DNA of 64,000 nucleotides from Adineta steineri (lineage: Eukaryota; Rotifera; Eurotatoria; Adinetida; Adinetidae), in NCBI GenBank assembly GCA_905250115.1, contig CAJNOI010000049.1:254617-318616 (forward strand). Reading direction: 5' to 3'. The notes under the pieces were generated by a model, which saw only the letters and a list, made by a program, of their open reading frames with translations, was not told where the DNA came from and did no database searches. Shown in pieces: positions 48,907 to 60,100 of this stretch. Numbering within the stretch: position 1 is the first letter of the stretch; every line of letters begins with the position of its first letter. The position numbers were made by a program, and so were the translations under genes.

Positions 48907-49251
48907 ATGATGTTGTCCACAAATATTAATACTATTCCATTATTCCTCTATCTGCTCACCTTTTTTATTCTATCACCGGTTCACTCAATACCAATAAGAT
49001 CAAAACAATCTTTATCATTTGAACCACCATCATCCGAATATAAACGATTGGCTACACAGTGTTTTATTGATGATTATGCAGCATGGTTAGAGCAACAAAA
49101 TGAATTAATGGTCTGGCTTGCTTTTGCTAAATTACTTAAATTACCTGTAGAAGACAGTGGATTATTAAAGCAAGCATTGGAACAATTTCGTCTTCAACAT
49201 CAATGTTTACGCGTTATCGAACGATTACCTTTGGCTGTTGGACCTGGTTAA
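48907..49251 (+). CDS. Small secreted protein, paralogue B of CFIDDY family
   Basis: Single exon, 114 residues. A signal peptide (about 1-27, ending near VHS) is followed by a polar stretch and then a two-Cys domain: QCFIDDYAAWL, a predicted helical middle, and RLQHQCLRVIERLPL, ending in G-P-G. It matches the minus-strand gene at 16788-17093 in signal peptide, both Cys blocks, order and terminal G-x-G; spacing between the Cys residues differs by three. A possible dibasic-like site near the signal end (RSK) could trim the mature N-terminus. The C-terminal Gly could serve as an amide donor, as in secreted peptides, but that is speculation. No known family is recognised. Confidence 0.8.
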   Translation: MMLSTNINTIPLFLYLLTFFILSPVHSIPIRSKQSLSFEPPSSEYKRLATQCFIDDYAAWLEQQNELMVWLAFAKLLKLPVEDSGLLKQALEQFRLQHQCLRVIERLPLAVGPG

Positions 49252-50364
49252 ATATATATTTATTGAAAAGAAAACATATCTTTGCGAGTGTTAAAGATAT
49301 TAATAAAATAAATAAACTAAACCTTGCATATCATCGGAAATGCATTTTCTTTTATGTTTCAATTTTAAATATACATACATAATATACATATATAAACCTT
49401 GTGTTTTTTATTGATATTATAATTGATAGAATAGTAACTAAAAGAATAGGCTCTGTAAATCATAATATACAAAAAGAAAACTAATGAAAAGCATAGTCAG
49501 TAACGACAGGTTGTTATACTTTACAATTACATGACTACTAAATCACTCTGAGAACAAAATATTTTGGCAATAGTTTCAAATATGCAAAAATAAATCATTT
49601 CGACTTTGTTCTTTAGAGCTCAAATTCAGTTTCAATGTTGGTATCAGATATGATATGTTATTAATAGATAAAAGCAATAACTTGAATTATTTTTGTTATT
49701 CAATGGTTCCTCTAAGAGAACGAAGTTGTTTACCTCTGTCCGTGAACCTATAAAATAATACTTTAAGGTCTATTTTAAATATTTATAGCTAATAGTAATG
49801 TTAATAAATTTAAATGACACTTGATTTTATATCACAAAAGAATTCAAGGTATTTACACCTGCATGATGATTCAACACATTTATTCCATTCTTCACTTTAA
49901 CTTATACTTATCTATTTCCTGTATCATTAACTAATAGACAGTATTACGATTTTAATATCTTTTGTCGTAGGAGAAAATGTAACTACGCACATACAGTCTC
50001 ATTCTTTTCCAATCTTAATTTGATATAATGTTTCTAATGATGATTTATGTTATTATATAAAACGAAAAAAGAAAAGAACGTTTTTTTTCTACTCCTAATT
50101 TAATACAATTAATTTTCATCTCACGTTATAGTCGATTCTTAATCTGTAATGAACGAACTAATATACAAAACGTTGAAAAGATAAACATACATGCTTAATG
50201 AGTATATGATTACCTTGAACAACGACGTGCCTTTTATACTTAATACATTAAAATGTACAGAAAGAAAAAAGATAAATAGATTCAGAAGAGTACTCCCCAT
50301 TTTTTGTTTATAGTTTATCCATTGAAGAAAGCTTTGTGTATATATACATAGCAAAAGGCAAATA
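49252..50364. other. Intergenic region, no gene seen
   Basis: AT-rich spacer of about 1.1 kb. A 71-codon minus frame at 50139-50354 is unsupported. Confidence 0.5.
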
Positions 50365-51784
50365 ATGGAATGGACTTCAAATTTTATATCAGAAATTTAT
50401 AAATATCTTAAATATCGTGATGATACAAGTATAGATCGTCTTAATCGTTTATATACTGTTGCACTTTTAACAGCATTTGTTACATTAATTACTTCACAAC
50501 AATATGTTGTCGGTGGACGTATTATTTGTTGGGCACCAAAAGAATTTACTGATCCACATATAACCTATGCACATGATATTTGTTGGTTAGGTCAATCAAA
50601 TTATTATGTATCAGAAAATTATACTATATTAAATAATCCATCATCTCCAAGAATGTATCCATTTTCAATCTATCCATGGTTTCCATTAGTTCTTATTAGT
50701 ATGATAGTAGGTTTTATTGCACCCTATTTACTTGTTTGGCATGGATTATCGACAAGATCAGGTATTAATATAAATCGATTAACAAAATTAAATAATCAAG
50801 AACAGTTAACTCATAATATACATTATATATTATCGAAAAAATATTCAATAAAAAACAATGGAAAATATTATGTTATAAGTATATATTTAATAATGAAATT
50901 TCTTTACATTATTAATTTAATAACTCAAATATTATTTATAAATAAAATATTAAATGGATATTATTTTCATATGAATTTAAAAGAGATTTTTCAAATTTTA
51001 TCTGTTAAACATAATATGTGGTCATCAACATCAACAGTAGGTTATTTAATAGAATCTATTCTAAATTTTTTGTCTTATTAAATAGCCATATTTTCCAATT
51101 GAAACAATGTGTGGTAAGTGTAATTTCCGAAGAGAAAAATAAATATTTATTTTTTCGTTATTTAGATTTTATGGTTCGAATGCTAGGTATGATTAAAAAT
51201 ATCGAAATATATTTATTTATTTTTTCAAAAAAATAGGACATAATAATAATTGGTATACAATACAATGTATTTTACCATTTAATTTATTTACTAAACGAAT
51301 ATTTGCTCTATTAATCATATGGTTTAATATTTTATTAATTCTAAATTTAATTGATTTTATTATTGTTTGGTTATGGCATCGAATATGGTTAAGTTCACGA
51401 CGTTATGAATATATTATTCGTTTATTTCATTTATATGAATTATATCTTTGTAAGTCTAGTATATTAATAACAATAAATCGAATAGATTTTTTTTCAGATG
51501 ATAAAAGTAAAAGTCAATCAATAATGTTAGCAACTAGCAATCAAGCTCTTCGTAAAGAATTTGTTCAAAAATATTTAGGACTGTAAGAATAAACTTCGAA
51601 AGTAAAAATAATAATAAATTCGAATTATTTTAGAGATGGTTATCTATTATTAAAATTCTTGCATTCTAATTCAACCGATATGAATATGAGTTATCTTGTT
51701 GCTCATCTTTTCAAGGAATTCTTACAAATGGAACAACGACAACCTAAAAAATATACAAAACATGACAAAAATACTAATACATAA
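50365..51784 (+). CDS. inx: Innexin gap-junction/hemichannel protein
   Basis: Invertebrate gap-junction subunit. Six exons (50365-51036, 51086-51113, 51166-51186, 51237-51449, 51498-51582, 51634-51784) give 389 residues, the usual innexin length. Four hydrophobic helices are present. Loop 1 has two Cys residues (GGRIICWAPKEF and AHDICWLG), followed by YPWFPLVL, the variant of the YYQWVPF-type signature. Loop 2 has two Cys residues (FPIETMCDF and NWYTIQCILPFNLF), a strong family pattern. Exons 2 and 3 are microexons of 28 and 21 nt, both encoding part of loop 2. Intron 4 (51450-51497) is 48 nt, a multiple of three without stops, so its retention would only insert 16 residues. Confidence 0.93.
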
Positions 51785-52606
51785 TTGTTAAAAATTCGTT
51801 GTATTTTTTTTACTTATCGTTTTCAATAAAGAATTAGAGATTAGAATTTATTTTAAATACATTTATTATATAATAGTAATATTTTGTTTAAACAATCACA
51901 AGTGACAAATTACATACATATATTATTCTTGTTCGCAATTTCGACAAAATACGTGTAATTTCGCAGGAGAAAAAAAGAAAGATAATACACTTGTTTTTCA
52001 ATAATATTGTCCTTGACCGTTGTGCCTGTTATTTTCTTGTTTTTGCACTTTAATTACAACGTTTAATCACTACTATACACTATTATTGCTTATAGGCCAT
52101 CAAGCTATTCACCTATATTTAAATAATATGACAAAAAGACAAGTTAAGTGTCAGGTCATAAAAACAAGATCTTTAATAATTCGAAAAATAAATCATACAT
52201 TATTAACATACGAACTAATTGGCATCTTGAGAAATTATTAACTAATAGCAATATTCTAGACATGATAAAGAAATAAAATATTTAATAGAATTCGTTTTTT
52301 ACTATATCTATGATAATCTTTCATTTTAATGAAATGATTAAAATTTATTTTGTATATGTGTTATGTTTATTTTTTGTTGATTATAGGCAAAGAGTGCGCG
52401 TGCATTTTAGCAACAGGATAAGACAGGTGATGCTTTATTTGTACATATATTTCTCTCAGTTTTTGTCTCATGCTCGAGCAAGCACGTCATGTTCTTGTTT
52501 TCTTTGTGCTCACACTTTTCTTCTTCGTCATATATTTATACTCGATACAACAACAAAAATTATCCTATTGTTATTATATTTATATTGCGTTTAATATACT
52601 CGCCCA
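51785..52606. other. Intergenic region, no gene seen
   Basis: AT-rich spacer between two same-strand membrane-channel genes. Frames near 52020-52594 are Tyr/Leu/His-rich and unsupported. It probably includes the aquaporin promoter. Confidence 0.5.
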
Positions 52607-54505
52607 ATGCTTAACGCTATACCAGACACACGTAAATCAGCGGATTTTATTGGAGGTTTTCTAACACCAAATGACATAGTTAGTGTTGATGCTCATCATG
52701 GAGCTCAAGAACAAGATGATCAGTTTGATCGTGAATCAATTAATATGAGTGAACGACGTCAATCATCTGTATATTCAAGCAAAAGTGAAACATCAAGTGT
52801 TGTAGTTCCACAAGTAGATTCGCCTGACGAATTAGGTAAGAAAAACAAAATATCTTGATAAGATTGACATATGAACGTAGGTCTATCATTATGTCAAAAG
52901 TTTAGTACTGACACATGCATTAAACCAAGGACATACAAAATATTGTAATTATAAACAGTAATAAAACAAGTAAATAATCTCCACCTACTGAAAGTATTAT
53001 TTTCTTATTCAAATGCTTCTAATATGATTTGTCCTTGAATATTACGTCTTTTTTATCTCTCTAAACACACATGAATCATTATTCTGTATTGTATATGTAT
53101 ATAAATTTGAATAATGAAATCCGTCAAATTCTTATCTGATAGACAATTCATTATTTTTTTTATACATAAAATAAGTTAAATTTTGATAACACGGATAGAA
53201 ATGATGTCAGTTATAATTCTGATTCTGATGAGAAGATGAATATGAAGTATGGATAATAATACTTATCATACGATACCAATTACTTGTCTTGATGAACATT
53301 TATCTATGACATATCGAAAATCTGGTCTGTTTATTTTTCATGTTAAAATTTGTTTTTTTGCAAAAAAAGTCAATATTAAAAATCTTATACATATTATAGT
53401 TCAGCGGCCCATATATGATGGTGCTCGTTTTCAAGCAGTTCAATCACGAACACCATGGCTTCGTTTATTAGCTGAATGTGTTGCTGAATTATTTGGTACA
53501 GCCATTCTGGTTGTAATCGGTTGTTCAGGCATTGCCCAATTTACTCTTTCAAAAGGTGTTCTTTCAAGTTTTTTATCAGTCAATTTTGCCTTTGGTTTCG
53601 GAGCACTCATTGCTGTTTATGTTGCTGGTCCTGTATCCGGTATGTGTGTCTCATTCTCATTTTAAATAAATCTTTATATCTTAATATTTAATATTAGGTG
53701 CTCATATTAATCCAGCTGTATCTATTGCCATGTTAAGTTTACGATCGATTACACCATTGCAATGTATTACTTATTGTATATCTCGTATGTAATTAAATTC
53801 GATTATTTATTATTGAGAAATTTTTAGTTTAGAATTTATTGGTGCGTTTATTGCGGCTGCATTAGTATTTGGAACTTATTATGATGCAATAAATAAATTT
53901 GATGGTGGTACGAGACAAGTAAGGAAAAGATTTATTTGTATTTTAATAAAAATAATAATTTTTGGTTAAAATTAGGTAACAGGTGCATTAGCAACTGCTG
54001 GTATATTTGGAACATTACCGGCACAAGGTGTTAGTCAAATATCACTTTTCTTTGATCAAGTTCTTTCAACAGCTCTTTTACTTATTGGTATTTGTTCTTT
54101 ATCAAATAAACGAAATAAACTTGTAGCAAATTCTCAAATTCCAATTGCTGTTGGATTTATTATTATTGCTATCGGTGTTTCTTTTGGTATAAAATAGAAT
54201 ATCTGTTTTGTTTCTTTTTATTTCTTTATTTTCTCAAAGGTTACAATTGTGGTTTTCCAATAAATCCAGCACGTGATCTTGGTCCACGTTTATTATCGCT
54301 TTGTGTTGGTTATGGAACAGAAGTATTTTCTGTTGGTAATTATTATTTTTGGATACCATGTATAGGTCCAATATTTGGTGCATTAATTGGTGCGTGGGCT
54401 TATCATGGTTATAGTAAACTAATGAAAATACATATTGGTGAAGATGATAAAGAAATAACGCGTGCTCGTTATCAAGTTGATGTACAAAATGTTTCACGCA
54501 TGTAA
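52607..54505 (+). CDS. Aquaglyceroporin (MIP family channel)
   Basis: Membrane channel for water and glycerol. Exons 52607-52835, 53400-53639, 53698-53784, 53833-53918, 53976-54186 and 54240-54505 give 372 residues. The N-terminus (1-90) is polar and Ser-rich. Six helices follow, with the two half-helix motifs [12 protein letters not shown] and [14 protein letters not shown]. The Asp after the second NPA is the mark of glycerol-permeating members. Other blocks are [20 protein letters not shown] and GTLPAQG. The exon-3 to exon-4 junction uses the second of two AG sites, which avoids an in-frame stop and gives ISQFIGAF. A second possible first exon (53249-53324) ends in the same phase, so alternative N-termini are possible. 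The C-terminal tail is charged and short. Confidence 0.93.
53249..53324 (+). CDS. Possible alternative first exon of aquaglyceroporin
   Basis: Starts with ATG and encodes [19 protein letters not shown] followed by MTYRKS. It ends in G|GTCTGT with phase 1, exactly the phase and last base of the distal first exon at 52607-52835, so either could splice to the exon at 53400. The donor is weak. If used, the channel would have a much shorter N-terminal tail. Confidence 0.35.
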
Positions 54506-55168
54506 CTGTGATTCAAATAATAAACAAACAAAAAAAAAAAATTCCGATTATTTACCCCCCTTTTTCTATTTGCGTGTATATATATAAATCTATGATTTTT
54601 TGAATTGAATAATAATCTAATTCAAAAAATGATGATATATTGTATTTTATATCTAGTGAATTGTTATTTTTAACGTTGAAAAAAGTAATAAAAATATTCT
54701 ATTACATCTCTCATTTAAATTCTTTTTTTTTTGCTCTACGAAGTTATTAGTCATTGGATATGCAACGTGATCAGTATTATTAATTTCAACGGATACTTGT
54801 ACTGTTATACCTCACCTGTATAATGTATACATACAGTTTATTTATATTATGAATAGATATAAAATAAAAACAAAGTATTATTTGACACTCGAAGATATAA
54901 ACTATGTAGAAATAAAACATAGACGAGATTTTGTTTTAAAACAAATCAGTATAGATTTCAACTATCTTCGTCTGATTATTGAGTATATTATATATGAAGA
55001 CAATATATCATATTATAATAAACTATCAAATTCCTATTGTATAATGTCTGAAATATATTTGAACATAGATACTAAAGGATTAAATCAATATATATATATT
55101 CTATGTAATGAATTTTCATCACACCTATAAAAGCCGATTTCTTTGCTGTTGTTACAGTTTATTAAATT
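54506..55168. other. Intergenic region, no supported gene
   Basis: A 93-codon plus-strand frame at 54849-55130 is Tyr/Ile-rich without recognisable features and is not called. Otherwise AT-rich. Confidence 0.45.
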
Positions 55169-55546
55169 ATGTCGTTATTCTACGTAAGATATGTTTTATT
55201 TCTTTTGATTTTATGCCATTATTCATATGGATTATCCAAACTTCCATTATGTCAATGTGAATGTTGTCCAGGTGAACAATGTCAATCTCATTTAATGATT
55301 TTTTCAGTTGATAAATGTAATGCAACCACATGTTCGTTCGAACAATGTTATAAAATGTATCCAAAAAAGTGTGGTCTTATACCTGGCTTTACAAATACAT
55401 CATGCTCTATTACTAATGATTCTACTACAACTGATACATTAGATAAAAATACTTTATTACCATTATCGAATACAACATCATCTATTATTATATTACCAAT
55501 AACAATTATTATGAATATTTTATTCTATGTTTTTCTTAATTTTTAA
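55169..55546 (+). CDS. Secreted Cys-rich protein, probably GPI-anchored
   Basis: Single exon, 125 residues. Signal peptide about 1-21 (FLLILCHYSYG). The Cys-rich core (about 28-79) has ten Cys residues arranged C-x-C-x-CC-x4-C, then C-x4-C-x4-C-x7-C-x10-C, with the recognisable start CQCECCPGEQC. A Ser/Thr-rich segment with possible N-glycosylation sites (NTS, NDS, NTT) follows. A C-terminal hydrophobic stretch (about 106-125) without a cytosolic tail is typical of a GPI-attachment signal. I cannot name the family; an even Cys count supports five disulfides. It converges on the claudin-like gene, with only 63 nt between the two stops, which suggests overlapping 3' UTRs. Confidence 0.75.
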   Translation: MSLFYVRYVLFLLILCHYSYGLSKLPLCQCECCPGEQCQSHLMIFSVDKCNATTCSFEQCYKMYPKKCGLIPGFTNTSCSITNDSTTTDTLDKNTLLPLSNTTSSIIILPITIIMNILFYVFLNF

Positions 55547-55609
55547 CTTTATTCTTAGAAATATTATTGTTTACATGTATATCATTTTTTTTGTTTTGAA
55601 TAAAAATAA

Positions 55610-56080
55610 TTAAAAATAAAACATACTACCATGTAAAATTGTAATACCACCTAAAACATAAGCAAGAACAGTATCAATAAGAAAAATAAAGGCTGAATAA
55701 CCATTAAGATTCATTTGTTCATAGATTTTCATGAATGCTAATGTCATTGCAAAACCTGCACCAAATAATGTCAATGGAACAAGTATATAATATCGATTTG
55801 GATCACCTATTGTCGTTCCCATTAATAAAAATGATGTTATTGTACTTATTATAAGAAGAATAATACTAAATAAAATTAATAATGTTATTGTTCGATTTAA
55901 TTCTTTTACAACGCAACAACATGGTTTTGAACATTGTTGAAATAAACCAATACGATCATGATTTATATTATTATTATTATTCCAATTCGTTGTTGAAATT
56001 GATAAAAGTGTTGTACTTAAAATAAATGTTGCAAACATAGATACTAATAAATCAATAACTAGTTTTTGATTCGAATACAT
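55610..56080 (-). CDS. Claudin/PMP22-like four-helix membrane protein
   Basis: Single exon, 156 residues, with four hydrophobic helices (about 8-30, 65-87, 97-117 and 128-152). The first loop carries W (TTNW), GLFQQC and a second Cys cluster (KPCCCVV). This resembles the W-(n)-GLW-x2-C-x8-10-C signature of claudins and PMP22/EMP proteins, though the Cys spacing is short and the motif is GLF. The loop also contains an Asn tract. In that family such proteins sit in cell junctions or regulate membrane channels. The match is structural and motif-level only, so claudin-like is a cautious label. It converges with the Cys-rich gene and lies 163 nt downstream of the thioredoxin-fold gene on the same strand. 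Confidence 0.7.
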   Translation of the reverse strand: MYSNQKLVIDLLVSMFATFILSTTLLSISTTNWNNNNNINHDRIGLFQQCSKPCCCVVKELNRTITLLILFSIILLIISTITSFLLMGTTIGDPNRYYILVPLTLFGAGFAMTLAFMKIYEQMNLNGYSAFIFLIDTVLAYVLGGITILHGSMFYF

Positions 56081-56243
56081 GTTTATGTTAACAAAAAACG
56101 AAATGATGAAATGTTGATTCTGTTCTAGACTTCTTTCTTTTTTTTTTGAAATTTGATATTTATTCTGTCTGGTGTTTTATTTCATATCAATAAAGAATGA
56201 AAATTACAACGATTGTTTATAATTGATTTCTTTTATTTTATAT

Positions 56244-57076
56244 CTATTCTAAAATATTATTTTCATCAATAGTAGACAGTAATAAATCATTTGATGGTTT
56301 TTTAATTGTCTTTCGTTTATAAACCTATATAAAATTTATTATGAAAAGAAATAGTTTTTTTTCGGTTTGTTACTTTTGCTAAATGTTGTGTTTTATTAAT
56401 AAATTGTTCGAGATCAACACCAATTAATTCATCTAATTTATTTCCATGAAAATACCATTGAATAGTCGGTATTGTTGTCTATATATATATTAATAAAATG
56501 ACAAAGATTATTTAAAGAGGATAAACACATAACGTAGCAGGTGTCCTCGAAATTGAGCTTTTGTATTACCACTTTTACCGGGAGTCCGTAAAATATGTTG
56601 GTTAGAGGGACCATAGCTTAAGAAAATACAGGTAAATCGGAACGAAATACCCAACAATATGTAAAATATTTTCAGGAAATCGGATGACGGTACGGCTGTG
56701 GGTGTGTAGTACGAGAGAAGAGTGACTTATACACACCTACACCCTTGTATGTTTTTATATGTCGGGAAGTCGTGACGAACATCTTTCCAGGGAAACCGTA
56801 AAAAAAAGTTGGTACGCTATGTCTCTTTCCCATTTAGAGAAATAAACTTGACTTAACTATATTCAAACGTTGAGTTAATTCAATATTATTTTCATCGATA
56901 TCAATACGATAAAAATGAATATGAGTTAAATTTTGATCAGAAGATAAATCAAATACATTTGAACAAATCATTTTTGAGCCCAGCGACCAACATACAGTAA
57001 ATACAATAATATTCAAACGTCGTTCAAGAATAATCTCATTGAATTGTTGTTCATTTGAAATAATATATAATGACAT
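56244..57076 (-). CDS. Thioredoxin-fold protein without active-site cysteines
   Basis: Three exons on the minus strand (57076-56858, 56478-56374, 56324-56244) give 134 residues. The thioredoxin order is visible: an N-terminal helix after FNEIIL, strand LNIIVFTVCW, active-site loop, helix KMICSNVF, strand HIHFYRIDIDENNIEL, then the cis-Pro strand TTIPTIQWYFHGNKLDELIG. Instead of WCGPCK the loop is W-S-L-G-S-K (30-35), so both redox Cys residues are Ser. The protein cannot act as a dithiol oxidoreductase; it may bind partners or be a component of a ciliary or splicing complex, as other Cys-less Trx folds are. An upstream in-frame ATG at 57172 would add 32 residues, but the start at 57076 fits the usual domain edge. 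Intron 1 (379 nt) holds an inserted repeat. Confidence 0.8.
56527..56822. mobile_element. Possible short inserted element in thioredoxin-fold intron
   Basis: About 296 bp, GC-richer than its surroundings. It is bounded by short imperfect inverted repeats ACATAACGTAGCA and, on the other strand, ACATAGCGTACCA. Inside, two similar blocks contain CCGTAAAA followed by GTTGGT (near 56588 and 56796). No coding potential. The evidence for a transposon is moderate; no target duplication was recognised. Confidence 0.45.
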
Positions 57077-57111
57077 TTGTAATGGCGCATTAAAATTAAT
57101 TTTTCTTATCA

Positions 57112-60100
57112 ATGACTTTTCCTTTTCGATGTTCATCGAATGAAACACCATTCTTTCGTATAATTCTTTCATTTCATTCTATACTTACATTAAATCGTTA
57201 TTGTCATTCATTGAAAATACTTCATTTACTTCGTTCACATTTTTCTCTATTGAAAAATTCTTTACCAATCATTTTATATGAAGTAACAACACATAATGAA
57301 ATTATTTTAACAGATGAAATAATTCTAACAATACCAATTCATAGTGGAATTTATTTAGCTTTACTTAAACATAATGAAACGAAATATCAACCATTAATTG
57401 ATTTAAAACTAGTCCCCGTAGAACTTTTCCCCGAGAAAAAATTCTTACCAAAAACGATACCATTTATTATCTATGAAATAGATTCATTTGTAAATGCATT
57501 GAGTAATATGATTGATTATATGAAAGACTATGAAAAAGGCAAAATTAATAGTCGAAAAAGTGCAAATCTATCGAATAGTAATTCACCACAAAATAGTATT
57601 AGTCAAATATCAACAACAAAACGTACATGTAAAAATAGAAATAAATATTTTACAGGAAACTATTGATCATATATTAAATTTTTAGATCGGACTAAAAGTA
57701 CTATTCGACGAACTTCATCTTCTATAATTTCAACTGAATTTATACGTACACCTCGATCAACATCATCTATTATTCCATCTTATGCTGATTATAATGTTGA
57801 TATTCGAAAATATTTTGTTACTGATCCTGAACGAATTAATCGGTTATCAATAGATAGTAAACCATTATCGTTTACATTTTGTTTGCTTAATCAAAAACAA
57901 CAACAACAAATGAGAAATAAATATCCATCGATTATGGATATATTCGGTTAGTCAAAATTTCTTGTTTTCGTAATTCAAATATTTCTATAGAAAATAATCA
58001 ATATTCATTCAATGAAAATGATCTTATTCTTTTTAAACACCATCTTTCTTCACTTAATCTCGATTCATCATTTATATTAGAATTAAAAAATTGTATACAT
58101 CAATTAGCTATTGATAATAAACTTGATACAAATGAAATACATGATATATTAATAAAATTAAATTTTAGAATAATACATAATAATGATGTATTTAAAATCA
58201 TTCATAGTTTGCAGAATGCAGCATCTACTGATACGAAAGACATGTTATTATCAAATTTAATGAAAATACTTTTTCGAATAGATTATTTAGAAAAATTTAA
58301 TAAATTAGATAAAGAAAATATTCAAATATTCAATGAACGAATGAAACATCTGTAAATCCATACATATTTTCATAAGAATGATTGTTTTTTGTTATTAGAG
58401 CACAGATGGGTATATTAAATCAACAGTCAAAAATGTTTAAAAAACTTTATCAACTTGATCTATTTGAACATGAACCTAATCAATCAGCTTTCTCATCTTT
58501 TATTCATAATGATCTTCAACGTATTATATCTAAAAGAATACCACTGAATACATTAGGTATAAAAGAAATTATTCATCAACTTCAATTGAATATCAATCGT
58601 TTGGGAATAACAACTACACTTATACTTATTGATAATCTTCAACAATTTGTTCATTCAGGTTTATTTTTAATATTAAATAAATTACCACAATTAAAACGAT
58701 ATTTAATACAATTTGTGGAATATATACAAACCGGTCGATTTATTGGTATTCATCTTCAGCGTCTTATTGAACAAATGAATAGTACCGTTCAAATGAATAC
58801 TATGAAAAAAGTTTTATTAACTAATCATTTGAATTCTTTATTACAAAAAGCTAAATTAGAATCAAAATCTGATGAACTGATTTATATTCTAATGAATTTA
58901 GCTTATCAAGGACAATTGAATACATGTATAAATATTGATTTACAACAAGTAACAATTAAACAACAAAGTATATTCTCTTTCTCATAGAGAAGGGTCTAGT
59001 AAACATAAATTGTCTGATTTCTTGTCTGTCCGCAGGGTCAAAAAAACATCGAAAACCGATTTTTCGAAAAAGACATTTCTACAGGTATTTTGATACGGAG
59101 AATTCAAATGTGCCCTTCATTTGCTCAGACTACTGAAGAAAGGTGGAGTGTGAATTGGGAAAAGTGACCTGGACTGATTGAAACCGAGTTTTTGGGTAAT
59201 GCATTTCTATGGGTATCCAGATGTTCCCCTACTTGTAGTGCGTAGTGTGGCGATTATAAACTATTGGCTTTCTTGCGTATAAGGTTACTAACATTTCACC
59301 TATTCGTTAAAGGCTAGTTCGACAAGCCACTGGTGCCCCACAGCACACACATGTTTTGATCTGCATCTACCACTGAGTAGGGTTCGAGTATATGCTAAGG
59401 GTAAAGAACTACAAAGGAGAGCGGGGTTTCCAATTGTTTTTCCAGTAAATGTGAAGAGAATGTATTTCTATGAGAAAGAGCTAAGCGAGTCCTCGCACGA
59501 GAGTTACTTGTTTATTTTAAAATATCCAATAAAAATAAAAAATAAATATAATATTTAGAATCATTCACATTTATTTATGAAGAAAATTATATAGATAGAA
59601 ATAATCTTCAATCATTACTTCTTTTTCTTCATGAACAATCATCTGCAGCATCACCATCGGGTCATCTTCCTTATCAATATGTATTAGATTTTATTCAATA
59701 TCTTCGTCATTTTGCACAATTAGGAATTTTATATGAACCAAAACTTACTTATATACTAACTAATTTACATAAAGCTAAAGATCAAGATAAAATCAGTTCA
59801 GAAACAATTAAAAATAGTTTAGAACAAATTAAAACTATTAGCTATGTTTACGCATATGATCATTTAAATTTAACCGAATTCAATAATTTTTTAAATGATA
59901 TGATTAATAGCGGTAAGAGAAAATGATCTATTTAGCTCTATCAAGTAATAAATCATATTTTACGTTTTTGATTATTGTGAATACTAGGTCAATTAACTCG
60001 TGGTCAGACATGGTATATTCTTGATCGTTTAATTGATTTATGTCGTATAGAACCTATTACAAATCATGATATTAAATTATTTCTTACAGATCTTCAACTT

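Noticed and set aside
53827..53832. First AG after the aquaporin exon-3 donor as acceptor
   Set aside because: It gives an immediate in-frame stop; the AG six bases downstream restores ISQFIGAF.
54849..55130. 93-codon plus frame
   Set aside because: Tyr/Ile-rich AT-driven composition, no signal peptide or motif; left uncalled although it cannot be excluded.
57077..57172. 32-residue N-terminal extension of the thioredoxin-fold protein
   Set aside because: Overlaps the start of the divergent gene and lies outside the domain; kept only as an alternative.
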